Part shown: piece by piece, positions 11,836 to 23,244 of the stretch | Layout of the letters: every line of letters begins with the position of its first letter | How positions within the stretch are numbered: the stretch's first letter is position 1 | NCBI GenBank assembly: GCA_030674185.1 | Contig: CM060307.1 | Coordinates: forward strand, 52,609,075-52,673,074 | Source of the DNA: Monoplex corrugatus | Lineage: Eukaryota; Mollusca; Gastropoda; Littorinimorpha; Ranellidae | Length of the DNA: 64,000 bases | Reading direction: 5' to 3' | Notes under the pieces: model-generated | Database searches by the model: none | Seen by the model: only the letters and a program-made list of their open reading frames with translations | Told to the model about the DNA's origin: nothing | Program-made: the position numbers and the translations under genes

Positions 11836-11967
11836 GCTGACGATCAACAGTCAGTAAGAAGGCCCGAGGAAGAGAAATACTGATGTCAGTCTACTTCAAA
11901 CCGTCGAACTAGATGCTTTTTGAGCCAACTTGTGGGGTGTCTTCTGGTCAGACGACAAAACTATTTA
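11836..11967. other. Short unassigned spacer
   Basis: Nothing recognised. It ends with the TA dinucleotide (11,966-11,967) that flanks the TIR element. Confidence 0.4.
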
Positions 11968-13882
11968 GGGTAAACTGATCTAAATCTGACCGATTTTGGC
12001 ACAAGGTACAGATTTTGTGGAGTGTCTTGATAAACATTTCGTAGATGACTAGTTAGAACAGCTTGATGCCTAATAGACTTTCTGTGATTGATTACTGGGC
12101 TTTGCAAAGTTATATGGGGTACCACAGTCATACATTATGCTAAAGAACGAAGTAGGGGTAATGATCTAAATTCCAACCAGGTGGATGTAAAATCCGGCCA
12201 GAGGGTGATCTAAACCTCTACCAGCATGGATAAGGTCAAGGCAGCGCATATGTGTTTATTTACAAATGATCTATCAATCAAAAACAACAAAAACAGTTAG
12301 TTTCTGCTGGAATAATGTATGTCTTGATGAGTTTCATCAGTGTTTTCCACATCTACTGTGTCTGCCAACGATCAACATCTTCCTCTGTTGCATACTTTTT
12401 AGAAAGGCAGCGTGGTCAGTGCTTCAGTGCGTGAAGTAGGTCTGTGTTGATCTAAGTTGCTGCCATCTCTCACGTGTCTACTCGTGAGCGATTGCGAGAT
12501 AGACAGAACAAGCAAGAGGGAGCAAGAAGGAAGGAAAGAAAGAGAGAGAGAGGGGGGGAGGAAAGAGAACGAAAGAAAGAGAAACAGTGGGAGTCGGTCG
12601 AGAGTTAGATCACTCAGGTATTCATGCCTGATGTAAAGTCCGACCGACTAGAACCCGCCATTTCAAGAGAGGAACTGATCTAAATAACGTCCCAAACCTA
12701 GAAACAGCTTCTGCAGCTCATATTTATGCATAAGGCATGTGGCATGTGATCTTGTGAACAGCGAATCAGTTCTTTATCGACAGTATCGGTTTGTCGAGAC
12801 AAGGGGTCATCGAGTGATCACATGAAAAGTCGCTATGGCACACATGGCACCAGGAAGAAGGCGGGTTGGTGTGGCCTTCAATGTCGCTCTGTGTCATAAT
12901 TTAAAAAACAATTTTACTTTCATTGGCAAATCCTGGAAATCTGGTTATTCCCTAAACAGAAACCAGTTTCTTTCACCTATTTTCAGTAACAGGAGTGACT
13001 GTACTTTCGGTTTTGTGAGTCAAACCCGGATATCGGTCGGATTTTACATCACTCAAAAATCGGTCGGTTTTTAGATCATCATCATCATTATCAGGTGCCC
13101 AGCTGCATGGCGTTGGTGATCATGGACTTTCATCTGTCTCTATCTCTCGTTGCCCCTAGCATCTCCCCCACCCTCCTCGTCCCCAGCCACTCTGCAAGTC
13201 CGTCCAGCATTTTCTCCCTGGGTCTACCTGGTGCTCTCTTTACCTCCAGCTTTCCCGTTGTGACCAGGTGCTCCAATTCCCCTTTCCTCATGAAATGGCC
13301 TATAAATGTTGCCTGCCTTCCTTATGAGTGATCTACTTGTGTCTGCCTCCATCAAGACCGTCTCGTTTGTTTTCTTTGCTGTCCATGAAACTGTCAACAT
13401 TCTTCTTAGAAACCACATCTCGGCTGCCTCAATCTTGTTCTGGCTTTGCTTGTTGACTGTCCACGCCTCACATCCGTACAACAGTATTGGTTCTATATAA
13501 CATTCAAGAACTCTCTTCCTGATGTTAATTGATAGGCATTTGTTGGTAAGAATGCTTGTCATCTTCTTGAATGCTGTTTTGGCTTGGCCGATTCTGCCGG
13601 CTATTTCTGATGTGCATCTGCCGTCTGATGAAATGATCGTTCCCAGGTATTTAAATTTATCAACCTGTGTCAAGGTTATGCCGTTTGCTGTTATTTTACA
13701 TGAGGGGATTTCATGTTTTTTACTGATCACCATGACTTCAGTCTTCCTGCTGTTTAGTTCCAGCCCCTTACCTTTGCTTTCTATTTCTAGTATATTCACA
13801 AGGTTTTGTAGGTCCCTTTCATTTTCTGCAATTAGCACGGTGTCATCTGCGTATCGAATGTTGTTTTTAGATCAGTTTACCC
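11968..13882. mobile_element. Non-autonomous DNA transposon with ~30-bp TIRs, split by an RTE copy
   Basis: The left end GGGTAAACTGATCTAAA...GACCGATTTT (11,968-11,997) reappears as its reverse complement at the right: AAAATCGGTCGG...TTTAGATCA (to 13,078) and GTTTACCC (13,875-13,882), the two parts separated by an inserted RTE-A copy. TA flanks both ends, compatible with a TA target duplication. Variants of ATGTAAAATCCGACC and GATCTAAA recur inside (near 12,150-12,220, 12,620-12,690 and 13,030-13,075), as subterminal binding-site repeats often do. Without the RTE the element is about 1.1 kb. No transposase ORF is seen. The superfamily is unresolved (Tc1/mariner-like or Harbinger-like). Confidence 0.75.
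13079..13862 (-). mobile_element. RTE-A copy 5, 5'-truncated insertion with 12-bp TSD
   Basis: Minus-strand RTE 3' half: (GAT)n tail, then an ORF (13,224-13,838) starting just after the catalytic box and running through WTVNKQSQNKIEAAE, with the last part out of frame. It is bounded by identical GTTTTTAGATCA copies at 13,067-13,078 and 13,863-13,874, a clean target-site duplication. It landed in the right TIR of the surrounding DNA transposon. Confidence 0.92.
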
Positions 13883-14333
13883 TAATTGTCTGTTAGTGAA
13901 TACAATGGTGAACTGGTGTTTTTCCCATCCTTTCCCTGATATGGTGATTTTCTTCTTTTTTCATCGTGTATTGTCTGGGCTTGTTTGCACCCTTTTCAAA
14001 CAAAGAATCTTACAAATGATAATTTTGTGCTCCAGGAGCTCGGTCAACGTCCAAGCAGTGTAATTTATCTCACAATAAGTGGATTCTGAATTGAATCAAA
14101 ATGAGATATGTGTTGTCAATTTTTCTGGAAACGCATGTTGACATTTTGTGTTATGACCGATTTTTCAAGAAGGATGTGTCGGCAAGGTTATCACTGATTG
14201 ATTTTTCTTGAAGTGTATGTCGTAAATTTTCGTGCACTGATTGACGTAACTAGAAGGGTAGAAAATCTCTGTTTTGATTGATGTTTTGTTTCTAGATGGT
14301 AGCAAACAAAACAACAACATGAACAGTAATATT
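13883..14333. other. Unassigned stretch
   Basis: No gene or repeat recognised. AT-rich. Confidence 0.4.
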
Positions 14334-14550
14334 TATGATGCTATGGAGTTCTGTTGTGGATTGGGACTGCGTGACAAGGCCGTATTCTATGCTTCCTTTT
14401 GCAACATATTCTGCCATGAACAGGCCCGAAAGATACGGATTTCTGCGGCATTGGTCAGAAAATTTGAGCAACATCATCACTGGCCATCCATAAAAAAGAA
14501 GAGGATCGAGTGTGTGGTCCCAGTCTTCCTAATGAGCTCATAGTACTCTC
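14334..14550 (+). repeat. Dispersed repeat R, copy 1
   Basis: About 215 bp that aligns along its length with 45,509-45,724: shared blocks include ATGGAGTTC, CAGGCCCGA, TTGAGCAACATCATCA and GTGTGGTCCCAGTCTTCC. The copies are considerably diverged. Copy 2 lies just upstream of the full-length L2-B, so it could be an old LINE 5' UTR or an independent SINE-like repeat. Confidence 0.65.
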
Positions 14551-14682
14551 ATGTTTTGGATAGGAGCCAGCTGGAGCCAGAAATCCCACAATGCTTTTGT
14601 GACAGGACTGATGAGATCAGAACCGACAACCTTCCAGTCGTTAGTCCATTTCCGTAACCACTGCATCGCGGCACTGATCAGT
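14551..14682 (-). mobile_element. tRNA-derived SINE (SINE-1), diverged copy
   Basis: On the minus strand a tRNA-like head (TGCAGTGGTTACGG; GGTTCTGATCTC where a B box would be) is followed by a body containing TTGTGGGATTTCTGGCTC and AGCTGGCTCCT. Head and body match the SINE at 50,714-50,850 in the same order. The B box is decayed. Confidence 0.65.
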
Positions 14683-15448
14683 TTCTCATGTATTCATCTT
14701 TACCAAAACTTTAGGTGGCTGAGGCCTGAAAATCTAATGATTTAGACTGCCAGTGACTTGTTGTAGGCTAGTGTAAATTTCTTTTGTGCCGAGACGCGGT
14801 TTGTGTGAATCGGACCAGGGAATTTAATCAGCTGTACAAATCAGAATGCTTGGCAGGCATATCGGCTGAGGTCATGGTAGTTATTTATATTTTCTTGCAC
14901 TGTCCTCCACCATATTGCGTTATCAGCCATTATAGCTAAGAAAAAAGCCTAATCTTTTCACTCCCACCCCCCCCCCCCCAATACTACCAGCTTCCTGCTC
15001 CTTGGAAGCACAAAGCTACGATTTTAAATGCTTTGTACAGATAGATTGCTACATTTTTGATGTGAACCTCCTTATCTAATGCCACAAGTAAGTTCAGTCT
15101 AAACGCGAGGGTTAAGTAGACAGAGAGCAAATCACGATGATACCAGAAGCTGTGTGAGAAAACAGAGAAAGACAGAGTACGCACAATTTGTAATATTTGG
15201 AAAATTGGATTGGTAATCGACGAAAGAGCACAAGAAGTGGAAGTATATTGGCTTGTTTTAGGAGCTTTCGGTACAAACTGGTCAACACTCATTTTGATTT
15301 TTGAAGTTCGTCAAGAAGGTAAAATACAGCAACCAGAAAAAGAGAGCTACATGTACAGTAATTCTTGTTTTAAGAGGCTGCCAGTACAGATGTTTTTGTG
15401 ACACCAACAGAGAGGAGATGACAACTTAAGCTGACTTGTCTGAGCTCC

Positions 15449-15452
<4 letters not shown>
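14683..15452. other. Unassigned stretch
   Basis: No gene recognised. Poly-C run near 14,967. Confidence 0.45.

Positions 15453-15530
<78 letters not shown>
15453..15530. repeat. (CA)n microsatellite
   Basis: Uninterrupted CA dinucleotide array of about 78 bp. Confidence 0.97.
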
Positions 15531-15532
<2 letters not shown>

Positions 15533-15965
15533 AGAAAATAAAAACATTTGGGTGTTTTATGTATGGTAGGGTTTTCAAACAATAGCAGCATGTTTAGTGA
15601 ATCTCACTCGCCACCACTGGGCCTTTTCAGAAAGATTAATCGAGTATCTTCATCCGTGCTTGCACCTTTAGACCAGGCTCTAATTTCTGAAATAATACGT
15701 TTCACTTTGCTTCGGTTCATACATACGCACACACACACGCACAGATGTATACACTCACACGCTTCACACACGAAGAAGACATTGTGACAGTGAAGAAAAC
15801 TAACTGTATCAATTGAAATGTTTATCGCGTATCATGCGTGACTTTTCATGTCATCATGTTTGGTAAAAACAGTGTTTTATGTTGTGCGTCTGACTCCTCC
15901 TTTACATGTGCTGTCTTCCACTGTCTTGTTGATCCTGTCGACCGTCCCCATACCCATTATTTTGG

Positions 15966-15966
<1 letters not shown>
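15531..15966. other. Unassigned stretch
   Basis: No gene recognised. A short CA-rich patch lies near 15,725-15,765. Confidence 0.4.
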
Positions 15967-16060
<94 letters not shown>

Positions 16061-16150
16061 TGTGTGTGTGTATGCATGTATATATATATATGTGTGTGTG
16101 TGTGTGTGCGCGCGCGCGCGCGAGCGTGTGCACGGGAACGCGTGTGTTTA
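15967..16150. repeat. (TG)n compound microsatellite
   Basis: (TG)n to about 16,070, then (TA)n, (TG)n and (CG)n segments. Confidence 0.95.
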
Positions 16151-16709
16151 TACATGTATGTGAAAATATTGTGTTGATAATTTCTCAGCTGTTAATGGAA
16201 AGGTTGTTCTACAAAAAATTTCGATCAAGTGATCTTTTTTATGGTGATACAGTCACGAAAGCACCAACTTGATGAGGCATGGCCCAATATTTTATCACAA
16301 TAACCGAAAATGTGAAATAATGTTGGGACCAATTTCAAGGCCGTTTATGACCCGCTTTCAATCAAAATACTACATACTACATTTTTTAAAATGAAAAATT
16401 CTTAATATTTGGAATTAAATTAGCATGGCCATAATGACTTTAAGTGGACAAGAATTCTGACGGCAGATGTTTCCTCTGTTTACAGCTATGTCTGTTCAAG
16501 ATGTAGTGTTACCGCGCTCAAGGACATCCCTGATTCTGAGTTTGATTCATGTAACGCATTTTCGAGCCAAAATGGCGTAAACACTAATAAGTCTGCATAC
16601 ATGCTGAGCTGGGAGATCAGGAAAAGCTCTATGCATTACTCACAAGGCGGGAGGTACCTGCTGGAGTCTTGCATGTACACTTGTCCATTACATGTAAAAC
16701 CATTCTTTG
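16151..16709. other. Unassigned stretch
   Basis: No gene recognised. Confidence 0.4.
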
Positions 16710-16887
16710 ATCACAGTTTTGTAATATGTAAAACACTCAAAACCTAAGTATTATCTTCTTTGGTGACAGTTCTGTATAAGTAAAACACTCAAAACCCATG
16801 TACTGTCTTTTTTGGTCACTGTTCTATAATAAGTAAAACATTCAAACCCTGACTATAGTGCTCTTAGGTGACAGTACTGTAATAAGT
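16710..16887. repeat. Degenerate ~52-bp tandem repeat
   Basis: GTAAAACACTCAAAACC or a close variant recurs at 16,728, 16,780 and 16,833, with TTTGGTGACAGTTCTGTA-type sequence between. RTE-A copy 6 inserted at its right edge. Confidence 0.75.
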
Positions 16888-19703
16888 CATCATCATCAGG
16901 TGCCTTGCCACATGGCGTTGGCGATCATGGCTTCCCATCTCTTTCTATCTCTTGTTGCCTCAAGCACCTCTTCCATCCTCTTTGTCTTCAGCCACTCTGC
17001 AAGTCCGTCCAATATCTTCTCCTTGGGTCTACCTGGTCCTCTCTTTACCTCCAGCTTTCCCGTTGTGATCAGGTGCTCCAATTCCCCTTTCCTCATAAAA
17101 TGGCCAATAAATGTTGCCTGTCTTGTCCGAATCTTCCTTATGAATGATCTACTTGTGTCTGCCTCCATCAAGACCGTCTCGTTTGTTTTCTTTGCTGTCC
17201 ATGGAACTCTCAACATTCTTCTTAGAAACCACATCTCGGCTGCCTCAATCTTTTTCTGGCTTTGCTTGTTGACTGTCCATGCCTCACAACCGTATAACAG
17301 TATTGGTTCTATATAACATTCAAGAACTCTCTTCCTGATGTTAATTGATAGGCATTTGTTGGTAAGAATCCTTTCATCTTCTAGAATGCTGTTTTGGCTT
17401 GGCCGATTCTGCCAGCTATTTCTGATGTGCATCTGCCGTCTGGTGAAATGATCGTTCCCAGGTATTTAAACTTATCAACCTGTCTCAAGGTTGTGCCGTT
17501 TGCTGTTATTTTACATGAGGGGATTTCATGTTTTTTTACTGATCACCATGACTTCAGTCTTCCTGCTGTTTAGTTCCAAGCCCTTACCTTTGTTCCTATT
17601 TCTTGTATATTCACAAGGTTTTGTAGGTCCCTTTCATTTTCTGCAATTAGCACGGTGTCATCTGCGTATCGAATGTTGTTTATCATCTTTCCTCCGACCT
17701 TTAATCCAAGGTCTTCGTCTAGGTTTATCGTGATGTTTTCGCTGTAAAGTGAAAACAGATCTAGTGACAAAACACAACCCTGTCTTACTCCTCTTTTGAT
17801 GTTTTGAAAAGAGCTTATATCGTTTTCTATTCTCATTGCAGCTGTTTGTTCCCAATACATATTTGTGCTTATTTGTAGATCTTTTCCATCAATATTGAGT
17901 ATTCCGATTTGATTGATCAATTCTTCATGTGTTACCCGATCGAAAGCCTTGGTATAATCAACAAAGCATAAAATATACCTTATTCATCTCGATTGACCTC
18001 TCTATGATAGTTCTTAGAATGTATATGACATTAATAGTTCCTTTCCCTTCCACAAATCCACACTGTTTATCTGCAATTTCTCTTTTGATTCTATTCCTTG
18101 TCCTTATCATGATTATTCTTAATTGGACTTTTGCTACATGACTCATCAAACTGATTGTGCGATGGAGTTCGCATTCTATAGCCCCTGTCTTCTTTGGAAG
18201 TGCAATGAAAATTGATTTTGACACATCTTTGGGATTTTTTCCAGTGTCATAAATTTCATTTAGGAGGATTATTTTCAGTACCAAATTCCTCCAGGGCTTC
18301 AATCATCTCTGTAGTAATGTTGTCTGGTCCTGGAGCATTTCCTGGTTTCACCTTTTTCAGTGCTGCTCTAACTTCATCCTTCATTATGGGTGATCCTTCA
18401 AAGTTCTTTCTTATAATGTGTTCTTCATTTCTGTCATCTTCAAAAAGGTCTTTAATGTACTCTCCCCATCTGTCTAATATTGTGTCTTTTTTATGAGAAG
18501 CGTACCATCTTTCGATTTTAAGCAACCAGTTGGTGTGCATGTATTTTTCCTGTGGACGATTTCTTCAATTCGCCTGTACATACACTGGGGATCCGTGTTG
18601 TGTTGGTCTTCTATTTCTTTGCATTTTGTTTTCAGCCAAGCTTTCTTAGCTTCATTGCACCTATTCATGATTTCTTTGTTTATCTTCTTGTATATCTCCT
18701 CGTTTCTCTTTGCCTTCCTCCGTTCTTCCATCAAGCCTAAAATTTCTTTTGTCATCCAGTTCTTTTTTGCTTTTCTATCTACTTCAGGGATTTCTTCACA
18801 AGCTTCATTTATCGAATTTCTCAACTTTGTCCATTGTTCCTCACTGTCACCAACGTCTTCCAGAGCACTGAATTTGTTTTGAACATGTACGTTAAATTTT
18901 TTTTACGTATCACTTCATCTGTCTTTAAGAGTTCAAGATTTGTGTGCCGTTCAGCCTATCTTGAACTACGTCGCATTAGTTCAATTCGTCATCTCACCTC
19001 AGCTAATACCAAAAAAAACTCTGGTATCTGCCCTTGTCTTGTCAAAATTAGATTACTGTAATTCAATTCTATCAGGCTGCTCCAAACATTATCTTGATAA
19101 GCTTCAGAAAGTTCAGAATTCTGCTGCAAGAATGGTACTGAAGGCATCCAAATATGATCATGTACAACCTCTCCTCAAAAATCTGCATTGGCTTCCTATC
19201 CAAGCAAGGATTGATTACAAACTTTCAACTCTCTGCCATTCCTTTTTCTCTGGAACTGCACCTCTCTACCTCTCAAACCTTCTCTCTGTATACACACCAT
19301 CACGTCAACTTCGTTCCTCTTCTGATTCAAAAATACTTAACGTTCCTCATGTCAGAACTGCTACCTGTGGACAACGTTCTTTCTCCTTTGCAGCCCCCAA
19401 AACATGGAATTCCCTTCCACGTGAAATTAGAGAAATCTCATCAACTCCGTCTTTCAAAAAAGCTCTGAAAACTCACCTTTTCAAGAAATACTATAACCTT
19501 TAAATTCTACTGGCCTACCCTTTAATGTCTAGCTTATTTGGCTGTCTCGTGTGCTGCTTCGTGTTGTTTATTAAGTGACATGTTATTTAGTAATGATTGT
19601 ATAATTAATCTCTTGTGTATGTATATCTGTGTTCAGGTTTGTATGTGTGTATGTGAGTGAGTGAGTGATTGAATCAGTGCGTGTGTATGTGTGTCTGTGT
19701 CTA

Positions 19704-19774
<71 letters not shown>

Positions 19775-20835
19775 TATGTTGTGTGTGTGTGATCCTTTAT
19801 CCTTAACTTAATGTTGCTTAGGTTTTTTATAACAAGTTACCAATGTGTTATCTATCACTATTTTTAATTTTGACTTGATTTGTACATCACTGTTGCTTGT
19901 CTGTCATGGATTGCTGCTTATGATAACGTCTGTTAAGTGCACAGAGCTCTGGCATCTTGTTGGAGGAGTGCGCTATACAAATGCTTCATTATTATTATTA
20001 TTATTATTATTTAGTTTGATGTTGCTTTTGGTCTGTTTCCTTTTCCTTAATTTCAGCCTAAATCTTCCCACACCAGGACTGCTCACTGTTGCAGTCTGCG
20101 CCTGGTAGTGTTTTGCTGCCAGTAAAGAATTTCTAAATCTTTTATTAATCAGGATGTAGTCAATCTGATTTTTGGTATTATCTCCTGGACTCATCCAAGT
20201 CCATTTTCTTCTATTAGGCTGCTCAAACCAGGTGTTTCCTACTATGAACTCTTTCATCTGTGCCCATTCTACAAGTTTCCCTTCCCTTTCATTTTGTGTA
20301 CCAAGGCCATGAGGTCCAACTATAGCCTCCACCCTATCCTGTCCCACTTTAGCATTAAAATTTCCCATTATTACAGTAACTTCTTGTGATTTACATTGGG
20401 CCTTGGCCATCTCTAATACTTCGTGGAAGTTGTTGATGTCTTCCTGAGTACTTGCGGATGTTGGTGCATGCACCTGAATGATGTTGATATCAAATAGCCT
20501 GCATCCCAATTTATCCAGCAAAACTCTGTCGAACACAACCCAGTATCCCCTAACTGCTTTTGATTTGTCCCTGTCCATTACGATGCCTACTCCTCTTTCA
20601 TGTGAGTTTCCAGAAGAGTATATTACTGTATGCTCTCCTGACGTCATCATGCCTACCCTCTTCTATCTCACTTCCCCTAGTCCTAAAATACTATTGTTAA
20701 GCCTTTCCATCTCCATTTTGAAATTGTCTAATTTACCTTTTTGCAACAATGTTCTAATGTTGCACGTTGCGATTTGGTATTTTTTCCGAGGTTGATGTTG
20801 ATCACAGTAGCTTGTTGACGGTCCATAGGAGCACC
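16888..20835 (-). mobile_element. RTE-A copy 6, nearly full length, interrupted by an L2-like element
   Basis: Minus strand, 5' to 3' from 20,835 to 16,888. The endonuclease half (20,011-20,835) contains GNFNAKVG, GPHGLGTQNERE and NQIDYILIN, the signature of RTE/BovB ('craniofacial development protein 2'-like) nucleases. After the insertion at 18,944-20,010, the linker and RT half (16,888-18,943) carry PKKTGAIE, KAFDR, YADDTVLIAEN and the terminal NAMWQGT. The tail is (GAT)n. Frames are broken at several points (near 18,240, 17,925, 17,570 and 17,360), so it is inactive. Without the inserted element it is about 2.9 kb. Confidence 0.9.
18944..20010 (+). mobile_element. L2/CR1-like LINE (L2-C), 5'-truncated, nested in RTE-A copy 6
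   Basis: The ORF (about 18,940-19,503) encodes the C-terminal part of an L2/CR1 protein: LDYCNSILSG, NSAARMVLKA, NLHWLPI, YTPSRQLRSSSD, WNSLPREIRE and KTHLFKKYY. Next come a 3' UTR with an internal (TG)n (19,715-19,790), the end motif GCGCTATACAAAT (from 19,970) and an (ATT)n tail. RTE sequence resumes immediately on both sides with no sizeable gap. Confidence 0.88.
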
Positions 20836-21175
20836 TATTTACGTCGTTATCTTCATTTTTTTTGTCTGGCCATGAAATATCATTTTATCTGAATTTCAGC
20901 TGTGCAACACACATTCTCTCTCCTTCTTGTTATTCTAATGCTGGTCGTGGGGTGGGGGTGTGGGCTCATAGAATGCGGCAGCAGACAGGGTTCTGTATCG
21001 CTGTCTCTGAGGAGCAAAAACAGCTGTACTGAAACAGCTATACTGAAACAGTCACATTTGCCACCGAGCTCTTTTTCAGTCAGTCTCGGCGACGGTCTAC
21101 TTCCTGAAGAATGGCCTTAGACCGTGTGTAATGGTGACCAAACCAAGCGAGCTTCACAATTGTGGTTCAAGCGAG
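20836..21175. other. Flank of the Polinton; unassigned
   Basis: No gene recognised. The last ~32 bp (ACCAAGCGAGCTTCACAATT onward, from about 21,142) is duplicated at 32,007-32,040 and forms the left half of the Polinton target site; 21,170-21,175 (AGCGAG) is the left target duplication. Confidence 0.6.
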
Positions 21176-21319
21176 AGTAGTAAAAGGAGGAGCCCCTCTT
21201 GCCTCGTGCAGACTCAAGTTGTGCAGAGTCACTGGCGTCAGTGCGTAATGGATTATTCCACTTGGGTGACCCCTTGGGGGATGGTAACTAAGTGAATGAT
21301 GTTTGCCCGAGTGACCCCA
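21176..21319 (+). repeat. Left terminal inverted repeat of the Polinton
   Basis: It matches the reverse complement of 30,213-30,360: AGTAGTA-AAGGAGG, CCTCGTGC, TTGTGCAGAGT, then a gap in the left copy, then TAATGNATTATTCC, TTGGGTGACCCC and GAGTGACCCC. The left copy lacks roughly 50 bp present in the right. Confidence 0.92.
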
Positions 21320-21676
21320 CGGAGTATGTGTCAATGTGTATGGGGGATGGTTATATTTTTAGTATGTATGCATTTTATTTTGATATTGACTTTTACTGTT
21401 GATTTGTTTTATTTTTACTCATTAATTTATAGTATTTATTTTAGATACAAAAAGAATGAACATTGTGTAAATGATGTCTGTAACTGTATTATGGTTATAT
21501 TTTGACATACTAATTAGAATTTAACATTTTGAGAATCTATAATTATGTTTTTTGTATAAACTTTAGACACCTTTTTTTATATTTTAATTTTTCATGGGGT
21601 GATTATGTATTTATGATTTAGGGCTGATGGGGATTTAAAACAACACGCAATTTTAGACTTTACTACAGAGTAGACT
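21320..21676. other. Non-coding left arm of the Polinton
   Basis: AT-rich, no ORF of note. It lies between the TIR and the first gene and probably held the element's promoter, but no motif can be named. Confidence 0.5.
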
Positions 21677-22250
21677 ATGGACCCAAGGTGGAAGTATCCC
21701 TTTACCTCTGTGATTGCAGGTCCGACTGATAGTGGGAAAACAGTGTGGGTGACACGTTTTTTAAATCATGTGTCTGAAATGATCTATCCTGTTCCTGACA
21801 AAATTGTCTGGTGCTATGGAGAGTGGCAACCAGGCCACAATCAGCTGAAAGGGGTGGTCTTTGTGGAAGGCTTACCCAAAGTAGAGGAATGGTGCGGTGA
21901 CAAGAAGAGACTGGTGATTATTGATGACTTATTGAGTGAAACAGATGACAGAGTGACAAAACTATTTACTAAAGGTAGTCACCATCGTAATCTAAGTGTA
22001 ATGTATATTGTGCAGAATCTCTTTGGGAAAAACAAAGAACATCGTACCATCAGCTTAAACAGCCACTATTTGGTTAGTCTTTAAAAATCCAAGAGACGTA
22101 TCACAGATCACTCATCTAGCTAAACAGATGTACCCTGGCAAACTGAAGTACGTTCTCCTGAGTTTTAAAGACGCCACATTAGTTTCTCATGGTTATTTGC
22201 TCTTGGACTTAGTCCCAAGACTAGTGTGTTTCCTTCAGAATATCAAGTAG
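21677..22250 (+). pseudogene. Polinton packaging ATPase (A32/FtsK-HerA type), frameshifted
   Basis: Such ATPases pump the element's DNA into the capsid. The ATG-initiated frame gives Walker A GPTDSGKT at residues 15-22 and Walker B LVIIDD ending at residues 83-84. The frame then meets a stop at about 22,082, while the conserved C-terminal region continues in another forward frame to a stop at 22,248-22,250. One small indel near 22,075-22,083 therefore disables it. Position as the first gene after the left TIR is inferred to be original. Confidence 0.88.
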
Positions 22251-22269
22251 TGTATGTCCAAAAGTGATC

Positions 22270-22587
22270 ATGTCTACCCGACTCAAGAGGAACTTACCCC
22301 TACTAAAAGTAATGTGTGGAGCCAAACCTGGGCTCATCAAAGCTATACTTAAAGGCGCCTCACCAGACTTGATTAATGCCTTGAGTGAATGCTCGCTGAA
22401 AGGCAATGTACGTCTGACACCTTTTCAGAAGAAACAACTATACAGGTACAAACAGAATTTGCGTAGTTTGGCTAAGCGGGGTACTTCTATCAAACGTCGA
22501 AAACAGATTTTGCAGAAAGGCAGATTTATCAGTGCTCTGTTGAAACCTGTCTTGGGAGTCTTGGGAGGATTGCTCGGTGGTCTTTAA
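22270..22587 (+). CDS. Small basic Polinton protein with hydrophobic Gly-rich C-terminus
   Basis: Intact 105-codon ORF from the first ATG (a GTG six bases upstream is ignored). The protein is Lys/Arg-rich, with LTPFQKKQLYRYK near the middle and a C-terminal LLKPVLGVLGGLLGGL that could form an amphipathic or membrane-active helix. Small proteins of this layout accompany the capsid genes in animal Polintons/adintoviruses. A virion core or membrane-lytic role is inference. It starts 20 bp after the ATPase remnant. Confidence 0.7.
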   Translation: MSTRLKRNLPLLKVMCGAKPGLIKAILKGASPDLINALSECSLKGNVRLTPFQKKQLYRYKQNLRSLAKRGTSIKRRKQILQKGRFISALLKPVLGVLGGLLGGL

Positions 22588-22599
22588 TTTGATGTCACC

Positions 22600-23244
22600 A
22601 TGGAGCACACCAAGAAAATGATTCTGATTGATCCACGTACGCTAAACACGCTTAGTAACAATACTGGTGGACCTCCTGTTCCTGATGCTATGTCACAGTG
22701 TCTACATGATATAGATCAAGAGATGCGGGGAGTTTTGGACAGAGAAAACATGAACATGGAGGACAAGGCTAACTTGTATCAACAAACCCTTAGGCGTTAC
22801 TTACAAGAGTAGTAAAGATGGTGAGGCTTCCGGGGAAGAAAAAACAGGAGATTTTCCTGACCCCGTTTTTACAGATATCGAGCGAGATGTAAAAGACAGC
22901 GTTCCTAAAATAATGAACGACTTTTGAAGCATTTCCAACGCACTCGTGAGGTAGACTGGAACAAGAAAGGAGAAATCGAGTGTCAGGGACAGGTCAATGA
23001 AAATTCCAATCTGGTGGATTTAGTGAATAATGTGCTAAGGAAACAGAAAAACTTTGAACCTGCAGGGTGGGAAGTGTTTGCATCAGCCCTAGAGCAAGGA
23101 AACGTACCACAAGATCTCATTGGCCACCCTGATCGGTGGAGATTTATGAAGATGAAAAATCTTAAGCCACAGTCAACTGGCACTCCGGTCACACTTACAG
23201 ATTCAACCAGACGAAGTACAGCCATAGCCATGATGTTGGATTAA
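22600..23244 (+). pseudogene. Conserved Polinton virion-associated protein, broken
   Basis: It starts at an ATG 13 bp after the previous stop. The first open stretch (70 codons, 22,600-22,812) has the GPPVPDAM and YQQTLRRYL features of a protein conserved across animal Polintons. A stop follows at the end of that stretch, the next ~100 bp reads sensibly only in another frame, and the original frame resumes at about 22,915 and stays open to 23,244 (GWEVFA, GHPDRWRFM). Two compensating indels therefore break the gene. Its exact function is not known to me. Confidence 0.65.
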
